Assembly (NCBI RefSeq): GCF_001684975.1
Contig: NZ_MAYH01000048.1
Coordinates: 186,001 to 250,000 of the forward strand
DNA: 64,000 bases
Direction of reading: 5' to 3'
Source: Chryseobacterium artocarpi
GTDB taxonomy: Bacteria; Bacteroidota; Bacteroidia; Flavobacteriales; Weeksellaceae
The notes below the pieces were generated by a model. It searched no databases. It was not told the origin of the DNA and saw only the letters and a list, made by a program, of their open reading frames with translations. Below, in pieces: positions 36,981-46,601 of the stretch; positions within the stretch are counted from its first letter, which is position 1; each line of letters begins with the position of its first letter. The position numbers were made by a program, and so were the translations under genes.

Positions 36981-38375
36981 TTATAAATTCTCAAATGAAT
37001 TCTCCAACTTAAAGTTCTTCACATTTTTTATTTGTACGCGCTCCTCTGCAGATTTTTCTAAAGTAATATTTTTCATCCAAATATTTTTCACAGGTAATTC
37101 GTCATTTCCATTAATTTTGACAACAAATTTAGCTGAACTTGCCCGTACATCTGTTAGAAAAACATCTGTAATAGGGGTAAGTTTCCTAACTACAGTTGGA
37201 ACAAGCTTCCTCCATTGATACAATACATCGGTATCAATACCAAGTATACCTTGGCTAATAGTGTTTGCCTGCACATTTTGAAAATATACATTTTTTACAT
37301 AACCACCCATCCTCTCATTTGTCTTTATAAATAGAAGGTGCATTAATTTAGTATTAGTATCAGATACCTTACAATTTTCAATGTAAATATTTTCAATTCC
37401 TCCAGAAAGTTCACTTCCTATTGCCACTAATTGATGACCATCCTTTACTAAACAATTTCTAATGACAATATTTTTGGACGGTTTTTTCAAACGCCAACCT
37501 TCAGGATTTCTACCTGACTTTATTGCAATAGCATCATCTCCTTGATCAAAAACACAATTCTCAATCAAAATATTTTGACTCATTTCTGGATCTATCCCAT
37601 CATTATTATGTCCATGCGCGTTGACATCTATTCTACGAACCACAACATTTTTGGAGAGATAAAGATGAACGGTCCAAAACGGGCTGTTCCGAATATTTAT
37701 ATCCTCGATCAAAACATTCTTACAACGATTAAATTGTATAAACTGTGGACGTAGATTTGAATTACCATTTACCATGTTGCGTTGTTCTACAGGAACTCTT
37801 TCCTGTGCCCAATTGTACAAAAGTTTAATGCTTTCCATATGAGCGGGAGGTCGCGAAAACCACTTACTCCACTCACTATTATCTGCTTTAATAGTTCCTT
37901 TGCCAGTAATTGCGACGTTTTGTGCATCGAAAGCATAAATTAATGGAGAATAATTATAACATTCTAAACCTTCCCAGGTTGTAAAGACTGCCGGAAGATA
38001 GTCATTAGGGTCGGGAGAAAAAAGTAAAGTTGCCTCTTCGGAAACATGGAGATTAACATTACTCTTCAAGTGAATTTTTTTTGTGTACCATTCGCCTTTG
38101 GGAATGATAACATTACCTCCGACTAAACTAGCTTCATTAATTGCATTTTTTATTGCTTCAGAATTTTTTTCTTTATCATTAGGTACCGCTCCGTAATCTA
38201 TTATATTGAAATTCTTAGCACTTGAAAAATTTGGAGATTTTATTGTAAGGTTAGAAAAAGGAGTTTTTACAAATTCTTTGTTCAGTTTTACTTTATTCCT
38301 TTGAGATTTCACTGTTAATGAGAAAAAGCAAAATAACAGAAATATCAGGCATCTAAATATGGAGACATTTTTCAT
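36981..38375 (-). CDS. GH28 polygalacturonase-family glycoside hydrolase
   Basis: The 464-residue protein has a signal peptide (IFRCLIFLLFCFFSLTVKSQ) and the right-handed beta-helix of GH28. The start reads NIIDYGAVPNDKEKNSEAIKNAI. The catalytic region at about 255-290 has NNDGIDPEMSQ and DQGDDAIAIKSG, followed by DGHQLVAIGSE. The catalytic aspartates (NxD and DD) are present; GHQ replaces the GHG of classic polygalacturonases. The substrate may be polygalacturonan or rhamnogalacturonan. A GH106 rhamnosidase gene lies 1.3 kb upstream on the same strand, which supports a pectic side-chain or backbone role. It is periplasmic or exported. Confidence 0.82.
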   Translation of the reverse strand: MKNVSIFRCLIFLLFCFFSLTVKSQRNKVKLNKEFVKTPFSNLTIKSPNFSSAKNFNIIDYGAVPNDKEKNSEAIKNAINEASLVGGNVIIPKGEWYTKKIHLKSNVNLHVSEEATLLFSPDPNDYLPAVFTTWEGLECYNYSPLIYAFDAQNVAITGKGTIKADNSEWSKWFSRPPAHMESIKLLYNWAQERVPVEQRNMVNGNSNLRPQFIQFNRCKNVLIEDINIRNSPFWTVHLYLSKNVVVRRIDVNAHGHNNDGIDPEMSQNILIENCVFDQGDDAIAIKSGRNPEGWRLKKPSKNIVIRNCLVKDGHQLVAIGSELSGGIENIYIENCKVSDTNTKLMHLLFIKTNERMGGYVKNVYFQNVQANTISQGILGIDTDVLYQWRKLVPTVVRKLTPITDVFLTDVRASSAKFVVKINGNDELPVKNIWMKNITLEKSAEERVQIKNVKNFKLENSFENL

Positions 38376-38528
38376 AATTAATAATGTAATAATTAAAGAT
38401 CAGAATTTATAATTCTAAAACTATCCTGTACATTATGTCATTGGAGAAAAAATATTTTTAAACATAATACCGATTAATGTTTAAAAAAAATGGCATACTC
38501 TAATGATTCTTTACTCCATGAATGATAT

Positions 38529-39581
38529 CTATAAAGTCCAAGCCTGATTTAACATATTCAAAATAAGATCATCATAAGACCAACCTATTTCACGAGCAGC
38601 CAATGCAGTAAGACTATCTTGATCCCTTCTATGTAAACGACTTGAACCTGTCATATTTGGTTTCATGTTAAGATCAAAGAGGTAATAAACACCCTTCTCA
38701 TCAGCTCTGCAATCAATTCTAATTGGAGCTTTGGCTTCTATCAAATGGGCTGCCGCTTCACATTGTCTACATAATTTTACAATTTCTGCAGATTTCTGCT
38801 GTTCAGAAGAAATAACCTTAGAGTTTTTAATGATTGCAACAATACCATTGTACGGAGCCACTCCATTTTCATGATTAAATCGTTCCACTGGAGGTAAGCT
38901 CCAATAGTCTTCTATTAAAGTACTTTTACCATTTATAAAATATTTTCCGGGTGGCATAACACTAATTGTTAGTTCCTGCCCACTTAAAAACTCTTCCAGA
39001 TAAAACATATCACCATACAAATTATCTTTGAACATATTCTTTGCTGTAGACTTTAATTCAGTTTCATTCTTAACAACGTAAACACCTTGGCTACCCCTTC
39101 CTCGAACTGGCTTTATTACTGAGGGAAACGAAAAATCTACTGAGAATTTTTCAATATTATCTTTGGTGAGAATTTGATAACTCGGAACATTTAGTCCGTT
39201 CTGCCTCAAAAATTTATTTGTCAGAATTTTATCATCGTATGAATCTACAGAGTTAGGATTTTGCCCGACAAACAATAAATTTTTGCCGAATTGTTTTTCA
39301 ATGGCATGGCTTCGATAGAGAACTGTATTTAGCCAAAATACATTTGCTCCCATTTCTAGTGCCCGAAAGATTCCCTCATCATTATCAGGGAAAACCCAAT
39401 CTTTGTCAATGATGGGATTAGGATTATTTTTTGGTGTTAAAACATCAATCTTTTGGCTATTTAAGGAATAAGCAATATCTGCCCCACTGTCACTATATCC
39501 TCCATCCTTCATTGGTTTAATTACATTGTCTTTAGACGGCGCTTTTTGTGCTTGAAATAAAATGGCTACTTTCTTTTCCAT
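38529..39581 (-). CDS. ATP-grasp domain protein (D-Ala-D-Ala ligase-like)
   Basis: The 350-residue cytoplasmic protein has an N-terminal pre-ATP-grasp fold (KKVAILFQAQ) and a middle and C-terminal ATP-grasp. Visible motifs are FPSVIKPVRGRGSQGVYVV, YLEEFLSGQELTISV, PIRIDCRADEKGVYYLFDLNMKPNMTGS with the metal-binding D...N pattern, and RLHRRDQDSLTALAAREIGW. Such enzymes ligate a carboxylate to an amine; the substrates are unknown. A TTG-started extension of seven codons to 39602 exists, but the ATG fits the fold. It sits between GH28 and GH106 genes on the same strand, with gaps of 153 and 96 bases. Confidence 0.72.
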   Translation of the reverse strand: MEKKVAILFQAQKAPSKDNVIKPMKDGGYSDSGADIAYSLNSQKIDVLTPKNNPNPIIDKDWVFPDNDEGIFRALEMGANVFWLNTVLYRSHAIEKQFGKNLLFVGQNPNSVDSYDDKILTNKFLRQNGLNVPSYQILTKDNIEKFSVDFSFPSVIKPVRGRGSQGVYVVKNETELKSTAKNMFKDNLYGDMFYLEEFLSGQELTISVMPPGKYFINGKSTLIEDYWSLPPVERFNHENGVAPYNGIVAIIKNSKVISSEQQKSAEIVKLCRQCEAAAHLIEAKAPIRIDCRADEKGVYYLFDLNMKPNMTGSSRLHRRDQDSLTALAAREIGWSYDDLILNMLNQAWTL

Positions 39582-39677
39582 AAAATAAATGTGTATCCCC
39601 AAGTTACAAAACTATTCCAGCACACATAAAATTAAAAATGCTAATTTTATATTAATAATAAATAATCAGAGATTTAA

Positions 39678-42600
39678 TCAAAGCTCGTATGAGATTATTT
39701 GTACCTCTGTTAATCCCGATTGTTGTAGGTCTCCGTTAGAGACGGAAATTTCAGGATAAGAAAATGTAACTCTATCAGCGTGAGGAAGTGTAGAATCATA
39801 AATCATCCGATTAATTAATGAATTTGCAACTTTTATCTCAATACTATTTTGACCAATATTCAAAAATTTTGAAATATCTAATTTCCAAGGAGAACACCAG
39901 ACTGTACCTGCGTCCTGCCCATTAATAAGCACTTGCGCTACAGATCCCGGAATTCCTAACCTGATGTAAGCCTTTCTAAATAACGAATTAATATGAAATG
40001 AGTTCTTATAAATAGCTGTTCCAGAATAGTATTTTATTTGAGGATCGTTAAAGTTAGTCCAATCTTTAAGTTCTTTAAAATTTATATTTCCTATACCGCC
40101 CTTCCCTTTATCAAAATAGACATCCCAAGAATTGTTGAGCTTTAAAATTTGTCTTGGAGCAATAAATTCTTCATTATAAATTGGTAATTCTTCAAAATTA
40201 TTAGATATCATTACAAACAATGATTCTTTAGCTGATATTGTTAACGGAACTGATATATTTCCATTCTCACCTATTTTTGACTTAGCGTTGTAACGCATTC
40301 CTGTAGAGGGATCCCAAACTTGAACATATTTACCTTTTGCGGAAAATCTAAAAACATTGTCTTCTTCAATTTCCTTATGATTATCAATGAAATACATATC
40401 AGCATCCTTAAGTGACCTATGATTAAAGTAAATTTTAGATGTTTTACAATCAGATTTCTCCAACTCCAAATCTGGAAATACTTGAGCCAATTCTAAAACT
40501 GACTGTAATGTTCCACCCCAGTAAACAGTTCCTAACCCATATTTCCTAGTTCCCTTTGATGGAGGATTCTTCCCCCAAAGTCTGTCGGCAAGCTTTCTAT
40601 ACTCTTTATCCAATACTATATCTGCGGTTGATCCTGAAAACTCTGGTTTAGCTCCATAAATTCTTCCACCTTTTTCCACTATTTGTGCAATTTTTTTTAG
40701 AGCAGAATAAGTTAGGGATTGGCTTTTGGGAAGAACCATTATTTTATAAGAATTACCATCTGGAAGCATAATTTTACCCTTAGCACCAGACAACCTATTG
40801 ATCAAAGCATCTGTTGAAAATGCATCGAAATCAAAACCTCCAGGGATATCTGGTAAACGATTGGTAAGTATTTTAACCGGAGCATTATCGCCTAAATAAA
40901 TACAAATATCAGCTACGGACTTTCCCATCCGCATCAAGTATGTGCTTCTTGCCTGAAAATCCCAAAATGGAGCACTAAAATCCCACCAAGTATTATTCCT
41001 ATTTATAGCATATTGACGTCCACCTCCTGTACTTCCAGGTATTTTATCCAGCCACGGCTGGTAAGCAGATGCACAAATTACAAACTCATTAATTCCGAAG
41101 GCATAAGCATAATTCGCAAGAGATTTTAATTCATGAAGAGTTGTAGAGTACTTCGCATCAGTAAAAGCCTCTGCGGAGGCAATAGGTTTTCCATAAATGT
41201 GAGCAGCAGAAGAACTTTCCTTAATATCATAATTACCATCTGGATGAATGACCCAAAACTCACCTTGAGGTTTATCTACTTTACCTTTCGCCATAATTGG
41301 ATCGCCTACTATACAAAGAGCATTTCCAATCGCTTGAGCTGTGAAATGAAGTCCATTTGATTTAGCCAATTTATTAAAAGTGCCGTAGTAGTTATCGGCA
41401 ATCATATCAGCAATATTTCTCCTAACATCAAAGAGAAATCCATCAGAAGTTTTCGGACTGTCAACAATGTATCCCATCATCGCCGGCAAAAACCCTTTCA
41501 TATCGTAGCCCTGCCTAACTTTGAATTCATTAGGGAAACTTTCCGTCCAATTCTGAGCTCCCGCTTCATGACTATCCATTGCAATTCCTAAAAGGTTATC
41601 TATTCCTGATATCTTAAGGGAGTCTACAATGACTCCTACATATTTATCCCATTGTAAATTTGCGGCTTCAACAGAGAGCTTGTCACATTCTCTACCAAGA
41701 AGGTTTTTACGTCCGTGCTTGGTATTAGCTCCGGTTGGTTCATATGCAAATCTCATCACAACCCATTCACCTTCGGGAACATTCCAATTCAAAATTCCAT
41801 CAGCATCAACTTTATCAGTAACATTAATGACTTGATTAGATTGAATCACTTCATTTTTTCCGAATTTTGGAGTTTTATCCGGTTCAATATATTCGGAAAA
41901 CAGCCCAGCTTTTTCCTCATATTGATCAATCATTGCCATAGAATGTAGGACTATTGAATTTAACTGTAGTTCTTGATTACTTTCAGAATCTTCCCACCAA
42001 TGATTTAGATTTAATCGGTAATATTTCGCTTTAACAGTTTTAAATGATAAAGTCTTTTGTCTCCAACTTTCATGCGCTTTATAAATGGGTTTCAGATCGC
42101 AAATTTTATGATAATTAACCCCATCATAAGATACTTCCAACTGTCCGAAATCTGGTAACACCCTGTATCCTGTTCCAGTAAATGTAGCCGAAGGAGGAGC
42201 AGGAACATTTGTAGCACTGGACGTAGCCTTTCCTCTCGGTTGCATTTTATAAGAAATACTTCTAGCTTCAAAACCATTTGGGAAGTACAGATTAATATAG
42301 TGCCCTTTATCGGTTCTTGGAATTTTTAAAACAGTATTTGCATCTCGCTCAAATAGTTTTAAAACATTTTCTGACTTAATATCTGAACTGATAACAACCT
42401 CTTCAGAAAAAGATGTTTTTCCAGCACCATCAGGAGCAGGAAACGCTATAACAGCAACATCTTTAAAATAATCAAATTTATTTTTTGGTTCTGGTAATTT
42501 ACCTTGAAAATTTGAACCTCCTTTAATAACTTTTTCAGTTGCTGTAAGTCTTTTCATTCCACTTTCATTAGTAATCCACGGACCACCAGCAACGTAACCG

Positions 42601-42959
42601 TTTGATATATGAAGTTCAAATGATAATCCAATTCGTTTTGCCTCTACTGCAGCAAACTTTAACATTTTCCACCAATCTACAGAAAAGCCATCCAATGCCT
42701 TTTCAGCCTTACCATGGCTCTGATCATAGTAGACAACTCCACCAATACCCGCTTTCTTAAAAGCAGCTAAATCAGCAGTTATACCTTCCTTTGTGGTTTC
42801 AGTTTCACCATGAAACCACCATACTTTGGTTCTTGTAGTATCTTGAGGTTTTAGAAAACCAATTTTTGCAGTTTCAAGGCTATGAGGTAGTTGGCCTTTA
42901 TACAAACTAAAAATGGACAATAAAAAAATTAAAAAAGTATTTTTTTTTAAGCAACTCAT
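39678..42959 (-). CDS. GH106-type alpha-L-rhamnosidase
   Basis: The 1093-residue exported protein has a signal peptide (TFLIFLLSIFSLYKGQ). The N-terminal TIM-barrel wording is typical of GH106: VWWFHGETETTKEGITADL, FKKAGIGGVVYYDQ and WWKMLKFAAVEAKRIGLSFE. The middle contains GIAMDSHEAGAQNWTESFP and SAEAFTD. The C-terminal part carries a carbohydrate-binding beta-sandwich (YYSGTAIYKNSFHI, IPGSVAQVLINGQDAGTVW). GH106 enzymes remove terminal L-rhamnose from rhamnogalacturonan and other glycans. With the GH28 gene downstream it suggests use of pectic rhamnogalacturonan. No SusC/SusD genes are adjacent. Confidence 0.8.
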   Translation of the reverse strand: MSCLKKNTFLIFLLSIFSLYKGQLPHSLETAKIGFLKPQDTTRTKVWWFHGETETTKEGITADLAAFKKAGIGGVVYYDQSHGKAEKALDGFSVDWWKMLKFAAVEAKRIGLSFELHISNGYVAGGPWITNESGMKRLTATEKVIKGGSNFQGKLPEPKNKFDYFKDVAVIAFPAPDGAGKTSFSEEVVISSDIKSENVLKLFERDANTVLKIPRTDKGHYINLYFPNGFEARSISYKMQPRGKATSSATNVPAPPSATFTGTGYRVLPDFGQLEVSYDGVNYHKICDLKPIYKAHESWRQKTLSFKTVKAKYYRLNLNHWWEDSESNQELQLNSIVLHSMAMIDQYEEKAGLFSEYIEPDKTPKFGKNEVIQSNQVINVTDKVDADGILNWNVPEGEWVVMRFAYEPTGANTKHGRKNLLGRECDKLSVEAANLQWDKYVGVIVDSLKISGIDNLLGIAMDSHEAGAQNWTESFPNEFKVRQGYDMKGFLPAMMGYIVDSPKTSDGFLFDVRRNIADMIADNYYGTFNKLAKSNGLHFTAQAIGNALCIVGDPIMAKGKVDKPQGEFWVIHPDGNYDIKESSSAAHIYGKPIASAEAFTDAKYSTTLHELKSLANYAYAFGINEFVICASAYQPWLDKIPGSTGGGRQYAINRNNTWWDFSAPFWDFQARSTYLMRMGKSVADICIYLGDNAPVKILTNRLPDIPGGFDFDAFSTDALINRLSGAKGKIMLPDGNSYKIMVLPKSQSLTYSALKKIAQIVEKGGRIYGAKPEFSGSTADIVLDKEYRKLADRLWGKNPPSKGTRKYGLGTVYWGGTLQSVLELAQVFPDLELEKSDCKTSKIYFNHRSLKDADMYFIDNHKEIEEDNVFRFSAKGKYVQVWDPSTGMRYNAKSKIGENGNISVPLTISAKESLFVMISNNFEELPIYNEEFIAPRQILKLNNSWDVYFDKGKGGIGNINFKELKDWTNFNDPQIKYYSGTAIYKNSFHINSLFRKAYIRLGIPGSVAQVLINGQDAGTVWCSPWKLDISKFLNIGQNSIEIKVANSLINRMIYDSTLPHADRVTFSYPEISVSNGDLQQSGLTEVQIISYEL

Positions 42960-43132
42960 GAGAGTGGTATTAGGTATTATAAATCTAAAAAGTCAATAGA
43001 AATATTCCATCTTGTACCGTCCTGAAAAATAAAAATAATACCATCAAAAATTGAAAGTAATTTCCATATGCCAATAATGAATCTTGTTGACAATATTAAA
43101 TCACTTTCTTTAATTACCTGAACGTTACTGCT

Positions 43133-43162
43133 TACCTTGAAGTATCTGCTTACTTTCGGTAA
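43133..43162 (+). promoter_or_regulatory. Tandem operator-like repeats upstream of the NmrA-like gene
   Basis: CTGCTTACCTT and CTGCTTACTTT recur at 18-base spacing (43128 and 43146). They are embedded in two partial inverted repeats, TTACCTTGAAGTA (43133-43145) and TTACTTTCGGTAA (43150-43162). They lie just upstream of an exact -7 box. Helical-phase repetition suggests binding by a dimeric repressor, possibly of the HxlR type that often controls such genes. Confidence 0.45.
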
Positions 43163-43173
43163 CCAATTTGATG

Positions 43174-43181
43174 TAATTTTG
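43174..43181 (+). promoter_or_regulatory. -7 box of the NmrA-like/DoxX/DsbA operon
   Basis: TAATTTTG exactly matches TAnnTTTG, 20 bases before the ATG at 43202. Confidence 0.55.
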
Positions 43182-43201
43182 TACTATAAATTTTACAAGA
43201 T

Positions 43202-44074
43202 ATGATACTAGTAACAGGTGCAACAGGCGCTTTAGGGCAGCAGACTATTAACTTTCTATTGGAAAAAGGTATTGGTCCGGAAAACATCTCAGGTTTAGCT
43301 AGAGATGAAAAAAAAGCATCCTTTTTAAATGAAAAAGGTGTAGAGGTTAAAGTTGGAGATTACTTCAACTACTCAAGTTTGGTCAGTGCATTCAAGGGTG
43401 TGGATAAACTATATTTTATTTCTAGTGGTGATGTCAATAACAGAGATATTCAACATCAAAACGTTGTTAATGCAGCGATAGAAGCTGGCATTAAGCACAT
43501 TGTATACACAAGTGTTGAAAGTACATCTGGAGGTATTGATTCACCATTGGCTAAAATATCAATCCCAGTTTTAAAAACAGAGGAATGGATTAAGAATAGT
43601 AAAATCAATTACACTATTTTAAAAAACAATTTTTATCTTGAAATGTTACCCATGTTTTTAGGCGAAAATGTTTTAGAAACTGAAAAAATTTATACCACTA
43701 CTGGGGAAGGTAAAATCGGTGCTGTTTTAAGATCTGATTTAGCTGAGGCCTCTGCAAATGTGATTATTTCAGACGACAGCATCAATAAAATTTATCACTT
43801 GTCAAATACTGATGCATTTAATTACAATCAGGTTAAAGACATTTTAAATCAATCAACAGGAAAAAACATACAGCTTATTCAGCTCAATCCACAAGAACTA
43901 AAGGAACATTACATTAAGATTGGTCTTCCTGAATATGTAGCAGAATCTCTTATGGACTTTTCAAATGCAAAATCAAATGGAGAATTTGATGTCACGAGCG
44001 ATGACCTTAAAAATTTGCTGGGAAGAAAACCGGTATCAATTAAAGAGTTTTTAGAAAATTTAGCAATTAAATAA
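43202..44074 (+). CDS. NmrA-like NAD(P)-binding oxidoreductase (QOR2-like)
   Basis: The 290-residue protein begins with the dinucleotide-binding motif GATGALGQQ and continues with GDYFNYSSLVSAFKGVDKLYFIS, then IKHIVYTSVEST. This is the atypical short-chain dehydrogenase (NmrA/QOR2) pattern, in which the usual catalytic Tyr-x-x-x-Lys is absent. Enzymes of this type reduce quinones or sense redox state. It is first in a run with a DoxX-like protein (gap 11 bases) and a DsbA/FrnE-like protein, a redox-stress set. Confidence 0.82.
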   Translation: MILVTGATGALGQQTINFLLEKGIGPENISGLARDEKKASFLNEKGVEVKVGDYFNYSSLVSAFKGVDKLYFISSGDVNNRDIQHQNVVNAAIEAGIKHIVYTSVESTSGGIDSPLAKISIPVLKTEEWIKNSKINYTILKNNFYLEMLPMFLGENVLETEKIYTTTGEGKIGAVLRSDLAEASANVIISDDSINKIYHLSNTDAFNYNQVKDILNQSTGKNIQLIQLNPQELKEHYIKIGLPEYVAESLMDFSNAKSNGEFDVTSDDLKNLLGRKPVSIKEFLENLAIK

Positions 44075-44085
44075 AAAAAAGAAAA

Positions 44086-44478
44086 ATGAATAATTTAACA
44101 TCCCCAACACTCAAGAAAGAAAAAAGAATATATTGGATAACAACAATAATCGCAATGATTATGACAGTGGGGCCGGCACTACTCTATTTTACAAACGATT
44201 ACTTGATCGAAACAATGCGAAATAGATTAGGTTTTCCAGATTACTTCAGAGTTGAACTTGCCATTGGAAAATACTTAGGTGCAATTGCCCTACTTGTTCC
44301 CGCAATTCCTAAAATGTTCAAAGAATGGGCCTATGTGGCATTTGGAATAGTTCTTATCTCCGGAAGTATAGCTCATGGTCTTATAGACGGATTTGCAGCA
44401 GGCATTTCTCCCTTAGTACCCTTTGCAATTTTAAGTGTTTCGTATTATTATTTCCGTAAACTTAATTATGCAGACTAA
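44086..44478 (+). CDS. DoxX-like membrane protein
   Basis: The 130-residue protein has four membrane helices (IYWITTIIAMIMTVGPALLY, YLGAIALLVPAIP, WAYVAFGIVLISGSIAHG, LVPFAILSVSYYYF) in the DoxX_2-type arrangement. Proteins of this group accompany redox and quinone genes but their chemistry is often unknown. It overlaps the start of the next gene. Confidence 0.75.
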   Translation: MNNLTSPTLKKEKRIYWITTIIAMIMTVGPALLYFTNDYLIETMRNRLGFPDYFRVELAIGKYLGAIALLVPAIPKMFKEWAYVAFGIVLISGSIAHGLIDGFAAGISPLVPFAILSVSYYYFRKLNYAD

Positions 44479-45310
44479 ATTTGTCTGGTCAAGTATCACC
44501 GTACTTTTATTTATTGTCACTATACTGTTTGCAACAGCTATAAAAGGAAAAAGTGTACTAAAAACAAAAACATTTACAAAAATGGAAAATAAAGAAAAAA
44601 TGAAAATTAAAATTTGGAGTGATATCATGTGTCCATTTTGTTACATTGGAAAGAGAAACATTGAACAGGCATTATCTAACTTTCCAGAAAAGCAAAATAT
44701 TGAGATAGAGTGGAAAAGTTTTCAACTTGACCCTTCGATTCCGGAGATTCCCAAATATCAAGATGATATTTACAGATTTGTAGCTCAAACCAAAGGAATA
44801 TCATATGAACAGTCAAAATCGATGCATGAACATGTAGTAAAAATGGCAGAGCAAAGTGGTCTAGAATACCATTTTGATAAAATTTTAGTTACAAACTCTT
44901 TAAAAAGTCATATTTTAATTCAACTGGCTAAAACTAAAGGTCTTGCTTCAGAAGCTGAAGAAAAGCTTTTCTATTCTTATTTTACACTTGGAAAAAACCT
45001 TAATGATATTAATCAATTAACAGTGATTGGAGAAGAAATAGGCATTAAAAAAGACGAGATTGAAAAGGCTTTTAATAATGACGATTTTGTACTGAAAGTT
45101 AAAAAAGACAGACAGGAAGCATTAGCATATGGTATGACCGGAGTACCTCTTTTAGTTATAAACGGTAAACATGTTATAGTTGGTGCACAGCAGCCTGAAG
45201 AAATACTGAAAACAATTTCCAAAGCATACCAAGAATGGAAATCAGAACAGGATCCAAATCTAAAAATACAATATGGTGCTAGTTGCGATTCGGACGGAAG
45301 CTGTCAATAA
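44468..45310 (+). CDS. DsbA-family oxidoreductase (FrnE-like)
   Basis: The thioredoxin-fold core starts KIKIWSDIMCPFCYIGKR, with the redox pair CPFC, followed by the helical insertion and the cis-proline motif MTGVPLLVING. This is the FrnE/2-hydroxychromene isomerase-like DsbA group. From the ATG at 44468, which overlaps the DoxX stop, the protein has 280 residues with an N-terminal membrane helix (SSITVLLFIVTILFATAI). From the ATG at 44582 it would be a cytoplasmic 242-residue form, the usual family length. I cannot decide between them; the overlap favours the longer form. A long hairpin terminator follows. Confidence 0.78.
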   Translation: MQTKFVWSSITVLLFIVTILFATAIKGKSVLKTKTFTKMENKEKMKIKIWSDIMCPFCYIGKRNIEQALSNFPEKQNIEIEWKSFQLDPSIPEIPKYQDDIYRFVAQTKGISYEQSKSMHEHVVKMAEQSGLEYHFDKILVTNSLKSHILIQLAKTKGLASEAEEKLFYSYFTLGKNLNDINQLTVIGEEIGIKKDEIEKAFNNDDFVLKVKKDRQEALAYGMTGVPLLVINGKHVIVGAQQPEEILKTISKAYQEWKSEQDPNLKIQYGASCDSDGSCQ

Positions 45311-45325
45311 TTATTAATTGTTCAA

Positions 45326-45379
45326 AAATGTAAAACCCAATTAAAACCATCACCGTTTATAGTTGGGTTTTTTACATTT
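45326..45379 (+). terminator. Terminator after the DsbA-like gene
   Basis: A stem of AAATGTAAAACCCAA (45326-45340) with TTGGG (45363-45367), a six-T run and ACATTT encloses about 22 bases. The T run lies within the right arm, so both the hairpin end and the T tract are present. Confidence 0.6.
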
Positions 45380-45497
45380 ATGCATTTACACAAAAATTTC
45401 CAGTTCACTTATCATTTTTTCCGGTTCAAAGCTTCTTACTTTTCTAAAATACATCAATGGATAATCTTTGCAACTAATTAATCATAAAGTTTTAAAG

Positions 45498-46595
45498 ATG
45501 TATAATAAGGTTGGTATGATTACCATGCTTCTGACAGCATTAGTTGCTTGTACACCAAAAGATCAGGCCGATAACAGCAATAGGCAACCTATTCCTGAGC
45601 TTCCTGTTAAAATTATTAATCTAGGTGATGCACAATCATTCAAAGATTATCCAGCAGTAATCGAAGGTAAAGAAAATATTGAAATTAGAGTTCAAGCAAA
45701 TGGCTACCTCGATAAAGTCTACGTAGAAGAAGGTAGTTATGTAAAAAAAGGACAATTATTATTTAAAATTAATGATGCAATTTATCTTGCACAAGTAGAA
45801 AAAGACAAAGCTAATTTGCTTTCTTCTGTATCAACTTTAGAAAATGCTAAACTGGAAGTAGAAAAAACTAAACCTTTGACTGAAAATAAGGTTTTCTCAC
45901 AAGTCCAGCTTAAAAATGCCATAAATAACTTAAATATTGCAAAGGCAAACTTTCAACAGGCAAAAGCTAAACTAAATGAAAGTAAAATAAATTTAAATTT
46001 CACGTATGTTAAAGCTCCAGTATCCGGATATATTGGAAGAATTCCTAAAAGAATAGGAAATTTAGTGTCTGTGTCAGATGTAACTCCACTCACAACACTT
46101 TCAGATGTAAGCAAAGTTTATGTGTATTTTTCCCTGAGCGAGACAGATTATTTTAACCTGGTGTCTAATGAAAAAGACCTTTTAAAGAAAAAGGTCGATC
46201 TCATTTTACCTAATGGAGAACTTTATAAGTCACCTGGACAAATTGAAATGATCGATGGACAATTCAATAAAACAACAGGGGCAATTACGATCAGAGCAAA
46301 CTTTCCCAATAGTTCATCACTTCTAAGAACCGGAGTAACTGCCACTATAAGACTTTCTGAAAAGTATCATAACGTATTACTGGTACCGCAAATTGCAACA
46401 ACGGATATACAAAATAAAGTCTTTGTATTTACCTTAGATAGTCACAATAAAGTAACGAAAAAACAAATTTCTCTATTTGGAAAGGCAGAAAACAATTATA
46501 TAGTTTCGTCCGGTCTTAAAATTGGCGACAAGATAGTAATTGGTGGTGTTGAAAGTTTAGCTGACAATACTATAATAAAACCGATATTTAAATAG
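45498..46595 (+). CDS. RND efflux periplasmic adaptor lipoprotein
   Basis: The 365-residue protein has a lipoprotein signal (MITMLLTALVAC, with the lipobox LVAC), then the membrane-fusion fold. A first lipoyl half (IEIRVQANGYLDKVYVEEGSYVKKGQLLFKI), a helical hairpin, a second lipoyl half (FTYVKAPVSGYIGR) and beta-barrel and proximal domains follow. It links the inner-membrane pump and outer-membrane channel encoded downstream. A TTG at 45468 extends the frame; the ATG is chosen for the signal peptide. The gap to the pump gene is six bases. Confidence 0.88.
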   Translation: MYNKVGMITMLLTALVACTPKDQADNSNRQPIPELPVKIINLGDAQSFKDYPAVIEGKENIEIRVQANGYLDKVYVEEGSYVKKGQLLFKINDAIYLAQVEKDKANLLSSVSTLENAKLEVEKTKPLTENKVFSQVQLKNAINNLNIAKANFQQAKAKLNESKINLNFTYVKAPVSGYIGRIPKRIGNLVSVSDVTPLTTLSDVSKVYVYFSLSETDYFNLVSNEKDLLKKKVDLILPNGELYKSPGQIEMIDGQFNKTTGAITIRANFPNSSSLLRTGVTATIRLSEKYHNVLLVPQIATTDIQNKVFVFTLDSHNKVTKKQISLFGKAENNYIVSSGLKIGDKIVIGGVESLADNTIIKPIFK

Positions 46596-46601
46596 ATTAC
46601 T

